Source of the DNA: Thermoanaerobaculia bacterium
GTDB taxonomy: Bacteria > Acidobacteriota > Thermoanaerobaculia > Multivoradales > J023
Length of the DNA: 64,000 nt
Direction: 5' to 3'
Assembly (NCBI GenBank): GCA_028066595.1
Contig: JALCBJ010000031.1
Span: 1 to 64,000 of the forward strand
Each line of letters begins with the position of its first letter. Position 1 is the stretch's first letter. Both the position numbers and the translations under genes were made by a program. Under the pieces are notes generated by a model. It was not told the DNA's origin and did not search any database. It saw nothing but the letters and a program-made list of their open reading frames with translations. Shown here one piece after another: positions 19,001 to 27,201 of this stretch.

Positions 19001-19163
19001 TGGAGTTGCGGTAAGGGACTTCGATGAAGATGAACGGGACGTCGACCTCGGGCAGGTAGGCCAACGGCAGGCGTGTCAGCGCGATACCGCCGAAGACGAG
19101 TACCGAAACCAGCATCATGGCGGTGGTGATGGGACGGGTGACGGCGAGCTTTGGAAGGCTCAT
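16062..19163 (-). CDS. RND-family efflux permease (HAE1-type), orphan
   Basis: A 1033-residue inner-membrane pump subunit with the full RND layout. TM1 (TTAMMLVSVLVFGGIALTRLP) is followed by the porter domain with RNSNPVQVEREITKPVEEVLGTLSGIE, then TM2-6, where the GVGMLVDNAIVVLEAI motif carries the Asp pair of the proton relay. A second porter domain and TM7-12 follow (MGIVVNNGIVLLDHTNQLRADG). GGAGAT precedes the ATG. The length is normal. No membrane-fusion protein or TolC gene adjoins it, so its partners must be elsewhere. The gene starts 149 bp after the threonine dehydratase stop on the same strand, behind two inverted repeats, and may have its own promoter. Likely substrates are drugs or hydrophobic compounds rather than metals. 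Confidence 0.9.
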   Translation of the reverse strand: MSLPKLAVTRPITTAMMLVSVLVFGGIALTRLPLAYLPEVDVPFIFIEVPYRNSNPVQVEREITKPVEEVLGTLSGIERMRSTSQPDSTRFFLEFGWGQELDIVRMQVSEKMDQVKAELPEDIGEIVIFSFNTNDIPVVQGRISAEGVDLSENYDLLEARVLNRLRRIPGVGRVTLDGVEPKEIFIDLRLDDVKEHNVEIERLIGQLLGSGSNMVLGRIEDGGKRYAARSLGNFGSVDELANLVIDERGLRLRDIADISYEEPPIRYGRHLNGSDAVALQVFKESTGNTVDVVNHVLDTIHGEIAEDPLLQGISLFMWENQADEITNSINGLSRAGMMGALLAVIVLYFFLRRLGSTLIVSLSIPFSVIATCGVLFFLGKTLNVLSMMGLMLGVGMLVDNAIVVLEAIDRRKREQPEPKLAALEGAGSVVMAVVASTLTSLIVFLPLIVGSKSQLTTWLGEVGLAIALALVCSLFSSLTLIPLMAGKFLPAGKTQSLRLFDWLEERYGRILSWTLRRKWATAAIIVFVALPVGFAPFALGKVKMEQFSATVNERIELDYDFIDFVYKSEAEDYVNAVEAALRPHLEDFGVESVYSYFASNEAGTILTLADQSLSDDQVKELRSQIREVLPEMPGVEVEFDDNEDESSGSTSFAFNIFGQDSSQIGRLADEAKRRLESMEGIHDVNTSLGRTRQEIEVQLDREKAARLGLTANDMSETFGFVLGGIRLPRFNDGRREVETSLALRMEDRTNLADLKEIQFRDIDGKPVLLGDIATFSVVDRPESIERENRQVRATVRATYDGEDWAPTRKKVEEMMNSFAFPTGYTWSWNARILEQDTQGQQMLINFLFAIAMVYLVMASLFESLTQPFAILVSTLFFALPGVGWLLFLTGTSFNLMGQIGLLILMGIVVNNGIVLLDHTNQLRADGMERHAAHVQAGRDRMRAVLMTASTTITGLIPLAIGGSNVSGLLYYPLAITVMGGLISSAVLTLLVLPYVNLLIENLSNWLRTLWRKSTPGRGTVKAGSPELAEPAVG

Positions 19164-19188
19164 ACGGAGATCTCCAGGGACGGAGTCG

Positions 19189-19200
19189 CGCTGCGCAGCG
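19189..19200. promoter_or_regulatory. Perfect 12-bp palindrome upstream of the RND gene
   Basis: CGCTGCGCAGCG is a perfect palindrome 26-37 bases before the RND pump start, with partial extension on both sides (GTCGC and GCGAC). This is where a TetR-like or other repressor operator would lie, but no regulator gene adjoins it. Random occurrence in GC-rich DNA is possible. Confidence 0.3.
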
Positions 19201-19229
19201 ACGGATCGGTCGAAGTCCGAGACGGGGCC

Positions 19230-19251
19230 GAGAGGGCGTTGGAGCCCTCTC
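19230..19251. other. 8-bp stem hairpin between threonine dehydratase and RND genes
   Basis: GAGAGGGC-GTTGGA-GCCCTCTC is a perfect hairpin in the 148-bp gap between the end of the ilv operon and the RND pump. The minus-strand side lacks a U-run, so it is not a textbook terminator for the operon, but it may slow or process the transcript. Confidence 0.4.
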
Positions 19252-19311
19252 CTTCTTTACGGACGAATCTGCGGATCGTTACGTTCCCGTTTTTTCCGGA
19301 GTCGTCGGACA

Positions 19312-20363
19312 CTAGGCCACAGGGACCCGCTCCACTAGGTCGTCTGGTGGCCGTCGGCACCTCGATCTGCCCCGCGTCCGCAGGCGTTCGACGTCCGCGC
19401 CGGTGGATCGGAGCGTGGTGTCGTCGATGTTGCCGCCGGTCAACAGCAGGCCGACTTCGGTGTGCTCCGCGAGAGCCGGCGGCCGGGCCAGCACCGCGGC
19501 CACTGCAGCGGCTCCTGCCCCTTCGACCGTCTCGCCGAGCTCGTCGGCCAAGAAGCGAATCGCCGATGCAAGCTGCCCTTCGTCGACGGTCACGATCGCA
19601 TCGACCTGGTCGCGCACGATGCGCAGCGGCAGGGCGCCGACTTCTCGGACGGCAATGCCGTCGGCCAGGGTCTTGTCCGCGGGCAGCCGAACCGGTCGGC
19701 CCGCTCCAACGGCCCGGCGGAGGGAGGGAAGACAGGCGGGTTCCACGGCGACCAATCGTGGCCGCTGAGTGTGCGGGACAGTGGCCAGAGCGATGACGGC
19801 GCCAGCGAGGAGTCCACCGCCGCCACAGGGCACCACCAGAGCCTCGAGATGCGGCCGCTGGGCAAGGAACTCACGTACCAACGTTCCTTGCCCTTCGATC
19901 ACGCGGGCATGGTCGAAGGGCGGCAGAAAGAGGTGTCCCTCAGACCGCGCCCATCTACGCGCCAGGTCGTAGGTCTCGTCGAAGTCGGTATCGCCGACGC
20001 GGAGCACCGCGCCGTGCTCCGCGATCCGCCGGCGTTTGACGTCGGGGGTCGGGTGCGGCACGAATACAGTGGCTTCGAGACCCAGGACGCCTGCCGCGAA
20101 GGCGACGCCCTGGCCGAAGTTACCTGCGGACGCTGTGACGACGGATCGATGGCAGCGGTGCCGTGGATCTGTGAGCGCCGCGAGAGCCCCTCGGACTTTG
20201 AACGCGCCGGTGACCTGACGATGTTCGGCTTTGAGCCGGCAGCGCAGGCCGGCGGCGCGGTCGAGTGCGGGCGACGACAACACGGGTGTGATGTCGAGCC
20301 ACGGCGCGATCCGCGCCGCGGCCGCTATCAGACCTTGGGCAGTAGGAGAATTCCCGGGTCCAT
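19312..20363 (-). CDS. ilvA: Threonine dehydratase (IlvA-like), apparent 5' frameshift
   Basis: Makes 2-oxobutanoate from threonine for isoleucine synthesis, a PLP enzyme. The body matches fold-type II dehydratases: AEHRQVTGAFKVRGA contains the PLP lysine, with SAGNFGQGVAFAA and the phosphate loop VVPCGGGGLLAG. There is no C-terminal ACT regulatory domain, so it is the short form. An AAGGAG site points to an ATG at 20363, but that frame (MDPGILLLPKV) meets TGA after 11 codons. The homologous frame continues at once as LIAAAARIAPWLDITPVL, one base out of register at 20331. Either one base is missing (mutation or assembly error), or the short ORF is a leader and the enzyme starts at an unusual codon; a GTG at 20283 would lose conserved residues. 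It is the last gene of the ilv operon. Confidence 0.8.
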
Positions 20364-20383
20364 GATGGAGCTCCTTATCTCAA

Positions 20384-20434
20384 AGAAGTGACGGTTTCGA
20401 AGAGGTGACGGTTTCGAAGAAGTGACGGGGTCGG
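20384..20434. repeat. Three tandem 17-bp repeats between ilvC and threonine dehydratase
   Basis: The unit AGAAGTGACGGTTTCGA occurs at 20384-20400, 20401-20417 (one change) and 20418-20434 (diverged end). It nearly fills the 73-bp gap between the ilvC stop and the downstream dehydratase start, immediately before the AAGGAG site. It is probably slipped-strand duplication; an effect on translation of the last gene is possible. Confidence 0.7.
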
Positions 20435-20436
20435 TC

Positions 20437-21498
20437 TCAGACGTCGGCCGTGACAGGTCGAGCGGGGCGGGCTCCGTCGAGGAAGGCGATTCTCTGGCGT
20501 AGACGGGCACCGACCTGCTCGATGGGATGCTGCTGCTCGGCAGCGCGCCGGCGTTCGAAATCGGGCCGGCCACGATCGTCCTCCGCGATCCAGCGCCGGG
20601 CGTAGGATCCGTCGCGGATGTCCGTCAGCATCTCGGTCATCTTCCGCCGGGTTTCGTCGTCCACCAGGCGTGCCCCGCCCTCGTAGCCGCCGTGTTCGGC
20701 GGTATCCGACACGCTGTGCCACATCTCGCCCAGGCCGCCGCGGTACATCAGGTCGACGATCAGCTTCAGCTCGTGGAGACACTCGAAATATGCCACCTCG
20801 GGCTGGTAGCCCGCGGATACCAGTACCTCGAAGGCTGACCGCACGAGGCCGGTGACGCCGCCGCACAGCACGGCCTGCTCACCGAAGAGGTCCGTTTCCG
20901 TCTCCTCCGCGAAGGTCGTTTCCAGCACACCGGCTCGGGTTGCTCCGATGCCGTGGGCGTAGGCCAGGGCCGTGGCATGAGCGCAGCCCGTAGCGTCTTG
21001 CTCGACGGCGATCAGAGCCGGCGCGCCCGCACCCTGTTGGTAGAGCTCGCGCACCCGGTGGCCGGGCGACTTTGGGGCCACCATGACGACGTCGATGTCG
21101 GTCGGCAGCTCCAGGAGCTCGTATCGAACGTTGAACCCGTGGGCGAACAGCAGCGTGTCGCCGGGCTCGAGGTGTGGCGCGATGCTGTCGCGAAACACCG
21201 CAGCTTGAGACGTGTCAGGAACCAGCAACGAGATCAGACGTGCCGAAGCAGCCGCCTCGGCCACCGAGGCGACGCGCAGTCCGGCGTCGGCGGCCTGCTG
21301 CCAGCCGGCACTGTCCGGACGTAGACCGACGACCACGTCGATGCCACTGTCTTTCAGGTTGAGAGCGTGGGCATGACCCTGGCTGCCATAGCCGATGATG
21401 GCGACCGTGGTGCCGGACAGGTGGCTCGGATCGGCATCGTCTTCGTAGAACAGACGAGCCGTTGGCTGATCCGGTGAGTGGGGAGTGGGGGTAGTCAT
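20437..21498 (-). CDS. ilvC: Ketol-acid reductoisomerase, class I
   Basis: A 353-residue enzyme that isomerises and reduces acetolactate or acetohydroxybutyrate with NADPH and Mg2+, the second common step of valine, leucine and isoleucine synthesis. The N-terminal Rossmann domain shows GYGSQGHAHALNLKDSG with VVGLRPDS after it. The C-terminal domain carries EETETDLFGEQAVLCGGV (metal-binding Asp and Glu) and YFECLHELKLIVDLMYRGG. Length fits the short class I form. AAGGAGA lies just before the ATG. It lies 84 bp downstream of ilvN, a gap holding a small GGCCGG/CCGGCC hairpin (21567-21582), and 73 bp before the dehydratase. Confidence 0.95.
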   Translation of the reverse strand: MTTPTPHSPDQPTARLFYEDDADPSHLSGTTVAIIGYGSQGHAHALNLKDSGIDVVVGLRPDSAGWQQAADAGLRVASVAEAAASARLISLLVPDTSQAAVFRDSIAPHLEPGDTLLFAHGFNVRYELLELPTDIDVVMVAPKSPGHRVRELYQQGAGAPALIAVEQDATGCAHATALAYAHGIGATRAGVLETTFAEETETDLFGEQAVLCGGVTGLVRSAFEVLVSAGYQPEVAYFECLHELKLIVDLMYRGGLGEMWHSVSDTAEHGGYEGGARLVDDETRRKMTEMLTDIRDGSYARRWIAEDDRGRPDFERRRAAEQQHPIEQVGARLRQRIAFLDGARPARPVTADV

Positions 21499-21582
21499 GG
21501 GGTCTCCTTGTGGCGCTATGCGCCGATCTGGTCACGTGGTGCAGTGGGTGCGTTGAAGGGTTCGGCGGCCGGGATTCCGGCC

Positions 21583-22167
21583 TCAGTGGGCTTGCTTCGA
21601 ATCGGTGCGCAGGCGGTCTTCCAGCCAAGTGGACGGTGGTGACGAATAGGCCAGGTGACGTCCGGATCGAGCCAGCGCCACGGGCTCCGAGCGCACCATC
21701 TCGACGATGCCGAAGGGACGTAGCACGGCTAGAAGACCGTCGATCTTGTCGACGTTGCCGGTGGCTTCGACGATGACGGTGTCGGCCGCCACGTCGACGA
21801 TGCGGGCGCGGAAGACCTCGCAGACCTGGGCCACCTGAGGCCGCATCGCGGCGTCGGCCGTGACCTTGACCAGGGCCAGCTGCCGGCCGACGCGGGGAAC
21901 GTCGCTCAGGTCGTCGGCCGAGAGCACGTAGAGCAGCCGGCCGAGCTCGCGGACCAACCTCTTGGCCTCGCGCTGCGGCCCGTCGAGAGTGACGGTGACC
22001 CGCGCCACGTGGGGTGTGTCCGTGGGCCCGATGCTGAGACTGCGGACCTGAAAGGACCGGCGTCGCAACAGGGCGACGGTCTGAGGAAGCAAGTCGGGCC
22101 GATCTTCGGCGAGGGCGCTGATGACCAGCGGTTGCGACGTGCTGCGGGGCTCGGGGATTTCTGGCAT
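21583..22167 (-). CDS. ilvN: Acetolactate synthase small (regulatory) subunit
   Basis: A 194-residue subunit that activates the catalytic subunit and confers feedback inhibition by valine. The N-terminal ACT domain runs from PLVISALAEDRPDLLPQTVALL to VTVTLDGPQREAKRLVREL, and a second alpha/beta domain follows (RQLALVKVTADAAMRPQVAQV, VIVEATGNVDKIDGLLAVLRPFGIVEMVRSEPVALAR). Typical length for the ilvH/ilvN family is about 160-190. It starts 9 bp after the catalytic subunit stop, so translation is probably coupled. The family's usual N-G-V allosteric loop is less clear here than in enteric proteins, so the strength of valine control cannot be judged. Confidence 0.93.
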   Translation of the reverse strand: MPEIPEPRSTSQPLVISALAEDRPDLLPQTVALLRRRSFQVRSLSIGPTDTPHVARVTVTLDGPQREAKRLVRELGRLLYVLSADDLSDVPRVGRQLALVKVTADAAMRPQVAQVCEVFRARIVDVAADTVIVEATGNVDKIDGLLAVLRPFGIVEMVRSEPVALARSGRHLAYSSPPSTWLEDRLRTDSKQAH

Positions 22168-22176
22168 GGCGTGGCC

Positions 22177-23931
22177 TCAGACCCGCACGGGTTCGGGATT
22201 GGGACGGGGGTCGGGATGGGGACGGCGGATCATGGCGTCCAGATCGGCGCCAGCGGGAACCATGGGGTAGACCGCATCGTGCTGTTCGACGACGAACTCG
22301 GCCAGGATCGGGCCGCCGCGATGGGCGCGTAGCCGATCGATCGCCGGCCCGAGGTCTTCGCGCCGCGAGACGCGCAGCGCGGGGATGCCGTACGCCTCGG
22401 CCAGACGGCAGAAGTCGGGACTCAGAACCGGTGTGGCCAGGTACCGGCGGTCGTAGAAGAACTCTTGCCACTGGCGGACCATGCCGAGATAGCCGTTGTT
22501 GATCACCGTCACTTTCAGCTCGATGCCTTCTTGCACCGCGGTCGCCAGCTCGGCCTGGGTCATCTGAAATCCACCGTCACCGGCGATGGCCCAAACCTCT
22601 TCGTCGGGACGGGCCATCTTGACGCCGAGCGCCGCCGGCAAGGCAAAGCCCATGGTGCCCATGCCGCCGGACGTGACCAACGTGCCGGGCCGGCTGTGCG
22701 GGTAGTACTGGGCCTCCCACATCTGATGCTGGCCGACGTCGGTGACGTTGATCACGTCGCCGCCCGTATGCCGGAACAGCGCGTCGATGACCTCGGCGGC
22801 GAGCAGAGAGTCGTCGATCTGGGGCCGACGCAGGACGTCGCGCTCGTCCGCGTCTCGAGTCCAGGATGCGATCTCGTCGCGCCATTCGCCGGCGGCGTCG
22901 GCTGCCGCGTCGTTTAGGGGCGCAAGGTGTTCGAGCAGCGACGAGAGAACGGGCCGGAGGTCGCCGACGATGCCGACGTCGACCGCCACGTTTTTACCGA
23001 TCTCGGCGGCATCGATGTCGATGTGTAGCTTGCGCGCCGATGGCGCGTAGGTGGCCAGATTGCCCGTCACCCGATCGTCGAAACGCATGCCGAAGGCGAG
23101 GAGCAGGTCCGCCTCTTGGATGGCGCGGTTGGCGGGTGCGGTGCCGTGCATGCCCATCATGCCGAGGCACAGAGGATGGGCTTCGGGCAGACAGCCCTTG
23201 CCCAACAGGGTCAGAGCCACCGGAATGGACCTACGTTCGGCGAAGGCGAGCAACTCGTCCGATGCGCCGGAAAGCAAGATGCCATGACCCGCCAGAATCA
23301 CCGGACGCCGCGCCGACTCGATCAGATCCAAGGCGGCTTTCAGGGTGTCCGGGTCGAGCTCGGCCTGGGGACTTCCCGGGAGCCGCACGGGCGTATCGGG
23401 CCATGGTGCCTCGGTGCACGCGTTCTGGACGTCCTTGGGTATGTCCACCAGGACCGGTCCAGGTCGGCCGGACACGGCAAGGGTGAGGGCCTCGTCGAGG
23501 ACCAGGGGAAGGTCGTCGACCTCGCGGACGAGATAGGCATGTTTCGTAACGGGCGCCGCCACTCCGGTGGTGTCGCACTCCTGGAACGCGTCACCGCCCA
23601 TCGCGGTCGTGGGAACCTGACCGGTGATGCACACCACCGGGGAGGAATCCATCATCGCGGTTCCGAGTCCGGTCACGAGATTGGTGGCTCCCGGGCCGCT
23701 GGTCGCCAGAACCACGCCGGGTCGGCCCGAGGCTCGGGCGTAGCCGTCGGCCATGTGGGTGGCGCCCTGTTCGTGCCGACACAGGACGTGGTGAATTCCG
23801 GGGTGTCGATCGAGCGCATCGTAGGTGGGAAGGATGGCGCCGCCTGGATAGCCGAAGACCCGATCCACTCCGTGGCGGGACAGGCCTTCCCAAACGATGT
23901 CGGCGCCGCTGCGTCGTGCTTGTCTGGACAT
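22177..23931 (-). CDS. ilvB: Acetolactate synthase large (catalytic) subunit
   Basis: A 584-residue thiamine diphosphate and FAD enzyme that condenses pyruvate with pyruvate or 2-oxobutanoate. The N-terminal domain shows VFGYPGGAILPTYDAL and the cofactor-proton Glu in CRHEQGATHMADGYARAS, then TSGPGATNLVTG. The central FAD-binding domain has FGMRFDDRVTGNL. The C-terminal ThDP motif begins GDGGFQMTQAEL and ends about 30 residues later in NNGYLGMVRQWQ. GGAGG precedes the ATG. It lies 15 bp after ilvE and 9 bp before ilvN. Confidence 0.95.
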   Translation of the reverse strand: MSRQARRSGADIVWEGLSRHGVDRVFGYPGGAILPTYDALDRHPGIHHVLCRHEQGATHMADGYARASGRPGVVLATSGPGATNLVTGLGTAMMDSSPVVCITGQVPTTAMGGDAFQECDTTGVAAPVTKHAYLVREVDDLPLVLDEALTLAVSGRPGPVLVDIPKDVQNACTEAPWPDTPVRLPGSPQAELDPDTLKAALDLIESARRPVILAGHGILLSGASDELLAFAERRSIPVALTLLGKGCLPEAHPLCLGMMGMHGTAPANRAIQEADLLLAFGMRFDDRVTGNLATYAPSARKLHIDIDAAEIGKNVAVDVGIVGDLRPVLSSLLEHLAPLNDAAADAAGEWRDEIASWTRDADERDVLRRPQIDDSLLAAEVIDALFRHTGGDVINVTDVGQHQMWEAQYYPHSRPGTLVTSGGMGTMGFALPAALGVKMARPDEEVWAIAGDGGFQMTQAELATAVQEGIELKVTVINNGYLGMVRQWQEFFYDRRYLATPVLSPDFCRLAEAYGIPALRVSRREDLGPAIDRLRAHRGGPILAEFVVEQHDAVYPMVPAGADLDAMIRRPHPDPRPNPEPVRV

Positions 23932-23946
23932 GGGACCTCCTGGGGG

Positions 23947-24957
23947 TTACGCCGCGCCGGCCAAGGAGCGGACGGTCTCACGGGACGTGGGTTCCGGAGA
24001 GCTGTCGTCTCTCCGAACCGAGGGTGAAGTCGCCGACGGTGCGGTCGGCGTCAACCAGCCATAGCGATCTGCGGTCTCGCCACGTACGAGGCGAAAGAAC
24101 TCTTCCTGCAGTCGAGCCGTTATCGGTCCGCGGGCGCCGTCGCCGACGGGATGGCGGTCCACGGAGCGCACGGGTGTGATCTCGGCGGCCGTGCCGGTGA
24201 GGAAGATCTCGTCGGCCACGTAGAGGTGATCGCGCACGAGGTCGGCTTCTCGGACCTCGAGATCCAGGTCGCGGGCGATACGGATGACGCTGTCGCGCGT
24301 GATGCCGGCGAGGATCGAGCTCGCGGCGGTGGGCGTCCAGAGGACGCCGTCGCGTACGAGGAACAGGTTCTCGCCGCTGCCCTCGCTCAGCCTGCCCCAG
24401 GGATCGAGGAGGATGGCTTCGTCGAAACCATCGTCGTGCACTTCCGCGACCGCCAGCTGGTTGTTGACGTACTGCCCGCCGATCTTCGCCATGGGCGCCA
24501 TGGTGGCCGAAGGAAATCGGCGCCAAGAGCTCACCCGGGCGTCGATTCCTCGTTCCAGGGCGCCATCGCCCAAGTAACTTCCCCAGGCCAGGCCCAAGAC
24601 GATGATTCGGACAGGGTTCCGACGGCCGTCGACTCCCAAAGATCCACCATCGCGAAAGGCGATCGGGCGGAGGTAGCAGGAGCCGTGTTCGTTGCGTCGT
24701 ACGAGCTCGCAACAGGCCGCGTGCAGTCGGTCCGCCGGATACTCGGACAGATCCATGTGCATCAGCCGTGCCGAGTCGTGGAGGCGGCGTAGATGATCTT
24801 CGAGGCGAAAGATCGCCGCACCTTCGGAGCGTTCGTAGGCCCGGATGCCCTCGAAGACCGACGAGCCGTAGTGCAGGGCGTGGGCTGAGGGGTGGACCGC
24901 GGCGTGCTCCCAGGGGATGACCTCGCCGTTGTCGTAGATCCAGGAACCATGATTCAT
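23947..24957 (-). CDS. ilvE: Branched-chain amino acid aminotransferase
   Basis: A 336-residue fold-type IV PLP aminotransferase, the last step of Val, Leu and Ile synthesis. The start at 24957 begins MNHGSWIYDNGEVIPWEHAA, as the family does, with AAGGA upstream; the frame is open for 93 further codons but without similarity. Visible landmarks are HALHYGSSVFEGIRAY, the PLP lysine in MAKIGGQYVNN, LSEGSGENLFLVRDG and the FLTGTAAEITPV phosphate-binding loop. It starts 28 bp after the ilvD stop. The C-terminal 30 residues after YGWL are Ser/Thr-rich and beyond the usual family end, so they are a lineage-specific tail. Confidence 0.93.
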   Translation of the reverse strand: MNHGSWIYDNGEVIPWEHAAVHPSAHALHYGSSVFEGIRAYERSEGAAIFRLEDHLRRLHDSARLMHMDLSEYPADRLHAACCELVRRNEHGSCYLRPIAFRDGGSLGVDGRRNPVRIIVLGLAWGSYLGDGALERGIDARVSSWRRFPSATMAPMAKIGGQYVNNQLAVAEVHDDGFDEAILLDPWGRLSEGSGENLFLVRDGVLWTPTAASSILAGITRDSVIRIARDLDLEVREADLVRDHLYVADEIFLTGTAAEITPVRSVDRHPVGDGARGPITARLQEEFFRLVRGETADRYGWLTPTAPSATSPSVRRDDSSPEPTSRETVRSLAGAA

Positions 24958-24985
24958 GGTGTGTCCTTTTTGTGGGGGAGGATGG

Positions 24986-26650
24986 TCAGACGTCCGCCAG
25001 AACCGCACCGGTGGCGGCGCTGGTGGCGAAGCGGGCGTAGCGGCGAAGCCAAGGGCTGGTGGTGCGCGGAGAGAAGGCAGGAGTGGCGGCTCGGCGACGA
25101 TCGAGCTCTTCGGCCGAAACGAGGAGGTCGATTCGTCGCTGGTCGACGTCGATGGATACGGTGTCGCCGTCGCGGACCAGGCCGATGGGGCCACCTGCGG
25201 CGGCCTCGGGGCTGACGTGGCCGACGCTGAGACCACGACTGGCTCCGGAGAAGCGGCCGTCGGTCACGAGGGCCACCTGCTCTCCCAGGCCGACGCCCTG
25301 GAGCTGAGCCGTGGGTGCCAGCATCTCGGGCATTCCCGGACCGCCCCGCGGACCCTCGTAGCGCAGGATCACGACCTCGCCTGGCTGGATGTCGCGGGAG
25401 AGGATCGCCTTCGACGCATCGGTCTCTCCCTCGAATACCCTGGCCGGGCCTTCGAGACGGCGGAGTCCTCCGACGCCGGCGGTCTTGATCACCGCGCCCT
25501 CCGGCGCCAGGGAGCCGAAGAGGACCGCCAGACCGCCGGTCGCGGAGTGTGGAGTGTCGTGAGGACGGATCACCTCGGGATCGCGCACCCGATGACCCTC
25601 CAAGGAATCACGCAGGCTCTGGCCCGCGACCGTCGGCCGGTCCAGGTGCAGCAAGTCCAGGGTTCTGAGCTCGTCGAGCACTGCAGGTACGCCGCCGGCA
25701 CGGTGGAGATCCTCCATGTGCCATGGACCTGAAGGGCTCAGCTTGGCGAGTAGCGGAACCCTTCGTGCCAGCGCATCGAGCCGCTCGAGGGAGTAGTCGA
25801 TCTCGGCCTCGCGAGCCGCCGCGAGCAAGTGGAGAATCGTGTTCGTGCTGCCACCCAACGCAAGATCGAGGGCGAAGGCATCGTCCATCGCCTCCACGGT
25901 GACGATCCGGCGGGCCGTGAGGTCGCTCGAGACCAGGTCGAGGATCCTGTGCCCGGCTGCGCGGTACAGGGCGTCCCTTTCGGGACTCTCGGCCAGGGCC
26001 GTGCCGTTCCAGGGCAAGGCCAGCCCCAGCGCCTCGAGCAAGCAGTTCATGCTGTTGGCGGTGAACAGACCGGCACAAGATCCGCAGCTGGGACAGCCAT
26101 GGTCCTCGAGCACCTGCAGCTCTTCGGCATCGATGCGACCCGCGCGGAACGCTCCGACGCCCTCGAACACACTCACCAGGTCGACCTTTCGACCGTCCGG
26201 CGTCCGCCCTGCGGCCATGGGTCCACCGGTGACGAACAGCGTCGGCACATCGAGTCGCACGGCGGCCATCAACATGCCCGGGACGATCTTGTCGCAGTTG
26301 GGAATGCAGATCATGCCGTCGAAAGCGTGAGCCGCCACCATGGTCTCGACGCCGTCGGCGATCAGCTCGCGACTGGGCAGGGAGTACCTCATTCCGAGAT
26401 GGCCCATGGCGATACCGTCGTCGACGCCCAAGGTGTGGAATTCGAAGGGAACCCCTCCGGCCTCGCGGACTGCGGCTTTGACCTTGGCGCCGACACTCTG
26501 AAGGTGGGAGTGGCCCGGAATGATGTCGACATGGCTGTTGCAGATGGCGATGAAGGGCTTCCTCATGTCGCCGTCGCGCACGCCCGTAGCTTTGAGGAGG
26601 GCTCGATGGGGAGCTCGATCAAACCCTTTCTTGATGCGATCGGATCTCAT
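24986..26650 (-). CDS. ilvD: Dihydroxy-acid dehydratase
   Basis: A 554-residue Fe-S dehydratase, third common step of branched-chain synthesis. The start at 26650 opens [23 protein letters not shown], the canonical family N-terminus; the frame is open upstream through the leader region but that part is not protein-like. Cluster ligands are seen in [26 protein letters not shown] and [18 protein letters not shown], with PGG-type and catalytic motifs [22 protein letters not shown] near the C-terminus. The full length and intact Cys set indicate an active enzyme. It is the first structural gene of the operon and lies about 50 bp downstream of the attenuator at 26703-26731, which should govern its transcription. 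Confidence 0.95.
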   Translation of the reverse strand: MRSDRIKKGFDRAPHRALLKATGVRDGDMRKPFIAICNSHVDIIPGHSHLQSVGAKVKAAVREAGGVPFEFHTLGVDDGIAMGHLGMRYSLPSRELIADGVETMVAAHAFDGMICIPNCDKIVPGMLMAAVRLDVPTLFVTGGPMAAGRTPDGRKVDLVSVFEGVGAFRAGRIDAEELQVLEDHGCPSCGSCAGLFTANSMNCLLEALGLALPWNGTALAESPERDALYRAAGHRILDLVSSDLTARRIVTVEAMDDAFALDLALGGSTNTILHLLAAAREAEIDYSLERLDALARRVPLLAKLSPSGPWHMEDLHRAGGVPAVLDELRTLDLLHLDRPTVAGQSLRDSLEGHRVRDPEVIRPHDTPHSATGGLAVLFGSLAPEGAVIKTAGVGGLRRLEGPARVFEGETDASKAILSRDIQPGEVVILRYEGPRGGPGMPEMLAPTAQLQGVGLGEQVALVTDGRFSGASRGLSVGHVSPEAAAGGPIGLVRDGDTVSIDVDQRRIDLLVSAEELDRRRAATPAFSPRTTSPWLRRYARFATSAATGAVLADV

Positions 26651-26702
26651 GATTCGAATCTCGTTTCGGGAGGTCGAAGTGTCGGGTAGGAATCGGTAGG
26701 GC

Positions 26703-26731
26703 AATAAAAAACCCCCGGTTTCCCGGGGGTT
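26703..26731 (-). terminator. Attenuator terminator T2 upstream of ilvD
   Basis: On the minus strand AACCCCCGG-GAAA-CCGGGGGTT is a 9-bp GC-rich hairpin followed by a T-run, a complete intrinsic terminator placed before, not after, the operon. Its ascending arm (26723-26731) is also perfectly complementary to 26757-26765, the last codons and stop of leader 2. That gives the mutually exclusive antiterminator expected for attenuation. Confidence 0.88.
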
Positions 26732-26754
26732 GCGAACTATCGATGTGGTGTGCG

Positions 26755-26967
26755 CTAACCCCCGGTCGTTTGGCTCAAAATGACCAGTAGTACCAGAACG
26801 ATCAGGACGACGACCGACAGGTCGACCCGCCACCGGATCTCGTCGGTGGAGAGGATCAGCACGCGGGACGGGCTCGAGCCAGAGACCGGGCGAAACGCCG
26901 GCTCAGGCGAGGTCTGCGCCATGCGAGACAGCGGATCCTGGGTGGCGGGTGGGTGCGGGCGATTCAT
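26755..26967 (-). CDS. ilv leader peptide 2 (attenuator)
   Basis: A 70-codon ORF starting at the ATG 11 bases after a consensus-like promoter (26979-27007) and ending in a run of branched-chain codons, [16 protein letters not shown], then SQTTGG and TAG. An internal ATG at codon 16 is an alternative start. The closing codons ACC GGG GGT TAG form the sequence that pairs with the terminator's first arm. A ribosome stalled in the Val/Leu/Ile run would leave this free, so the antiterminator forms and ilvD is transcribed; a ribosome reaching the stop would cover it, so terminator T2 forms. This is the logic of the enteric ilv and leu attenuators, though those leaders are shorter. It could instead be a small one-helix membrane protein, but the fit to the terminator argues against that. 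Confidence 0.8.
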   Translation of the reverse strand: MNRPHPPATQDPLSRMAQTSPEPAFRPVSGSSPSRVLILSTDEIRWRVDLSVVVLIVLVLLVILSQTTGG

Positions 26968-26978
26968 GATGGCCGGGG

Positions 26979-27007
26979 ATTATCGGGAACGTATTTTGGG
27001 ATGTCAA
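26979..27007 (-). promoter_or_regulatory. Strong sigma70-type promoter P2 for the ilv operon
   Basis: On the minus strand TTGACA (27002-27007, a perfect -35) is followed after exactly 17 bases by GATAAT (26979-26984, 5 of 6). The leader 2 ATG is 11 bases beyond the -10, so the transcript would begin within a few bases of the start codon (leaderless or nearly so). The surroundings are AT-rich compared with the window. Confidence 0.85.
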
Positions 27008-27139
27008 CAGTTTTCTCGAAATATTTTCCACTTTCCGAGATCTCGTGTAAGAGAAATATTTTTCTGCGCACACCTCTCCCGTGCACGCCATGACTCGGGT
27101 CCGCAGCTTGCTCGGAACGACGAATGTTCCGTCGTCAAA

Positions 27140-27172
27140 AAGAAAAAGCCCCCGGAGTGTTTCCGGGGGCTT
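27140..27172 (-). terminator. Attenuator-like terminator T1
   Basis: On the minus strand AAGCCCCCGGA-AACAC-TCCGGGGGCTT is followed by TTTCTTTTT, a strong intrinsic terminator. The ascending arm also pairs over 7 bases with GGGGGCT at 27204-27210, the last codons and stop of leader 1. It is the same design as T2, about 430 bp upstream, and no gene lies between T1 and P2. Confidence 0.85.
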
Positions 27173-27201
27173 CTTCGTGGCGTCTATTTCGTGTGCCTCG
27201 C

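Noticed and set aside
20331-20363. Programmed ribosomal frameshift in threonine dehydratase
   Set aside because: No slippery heptamer or stimulatory structure at the CAAGGTCTGA junction; a simple one-base loss explains it better.
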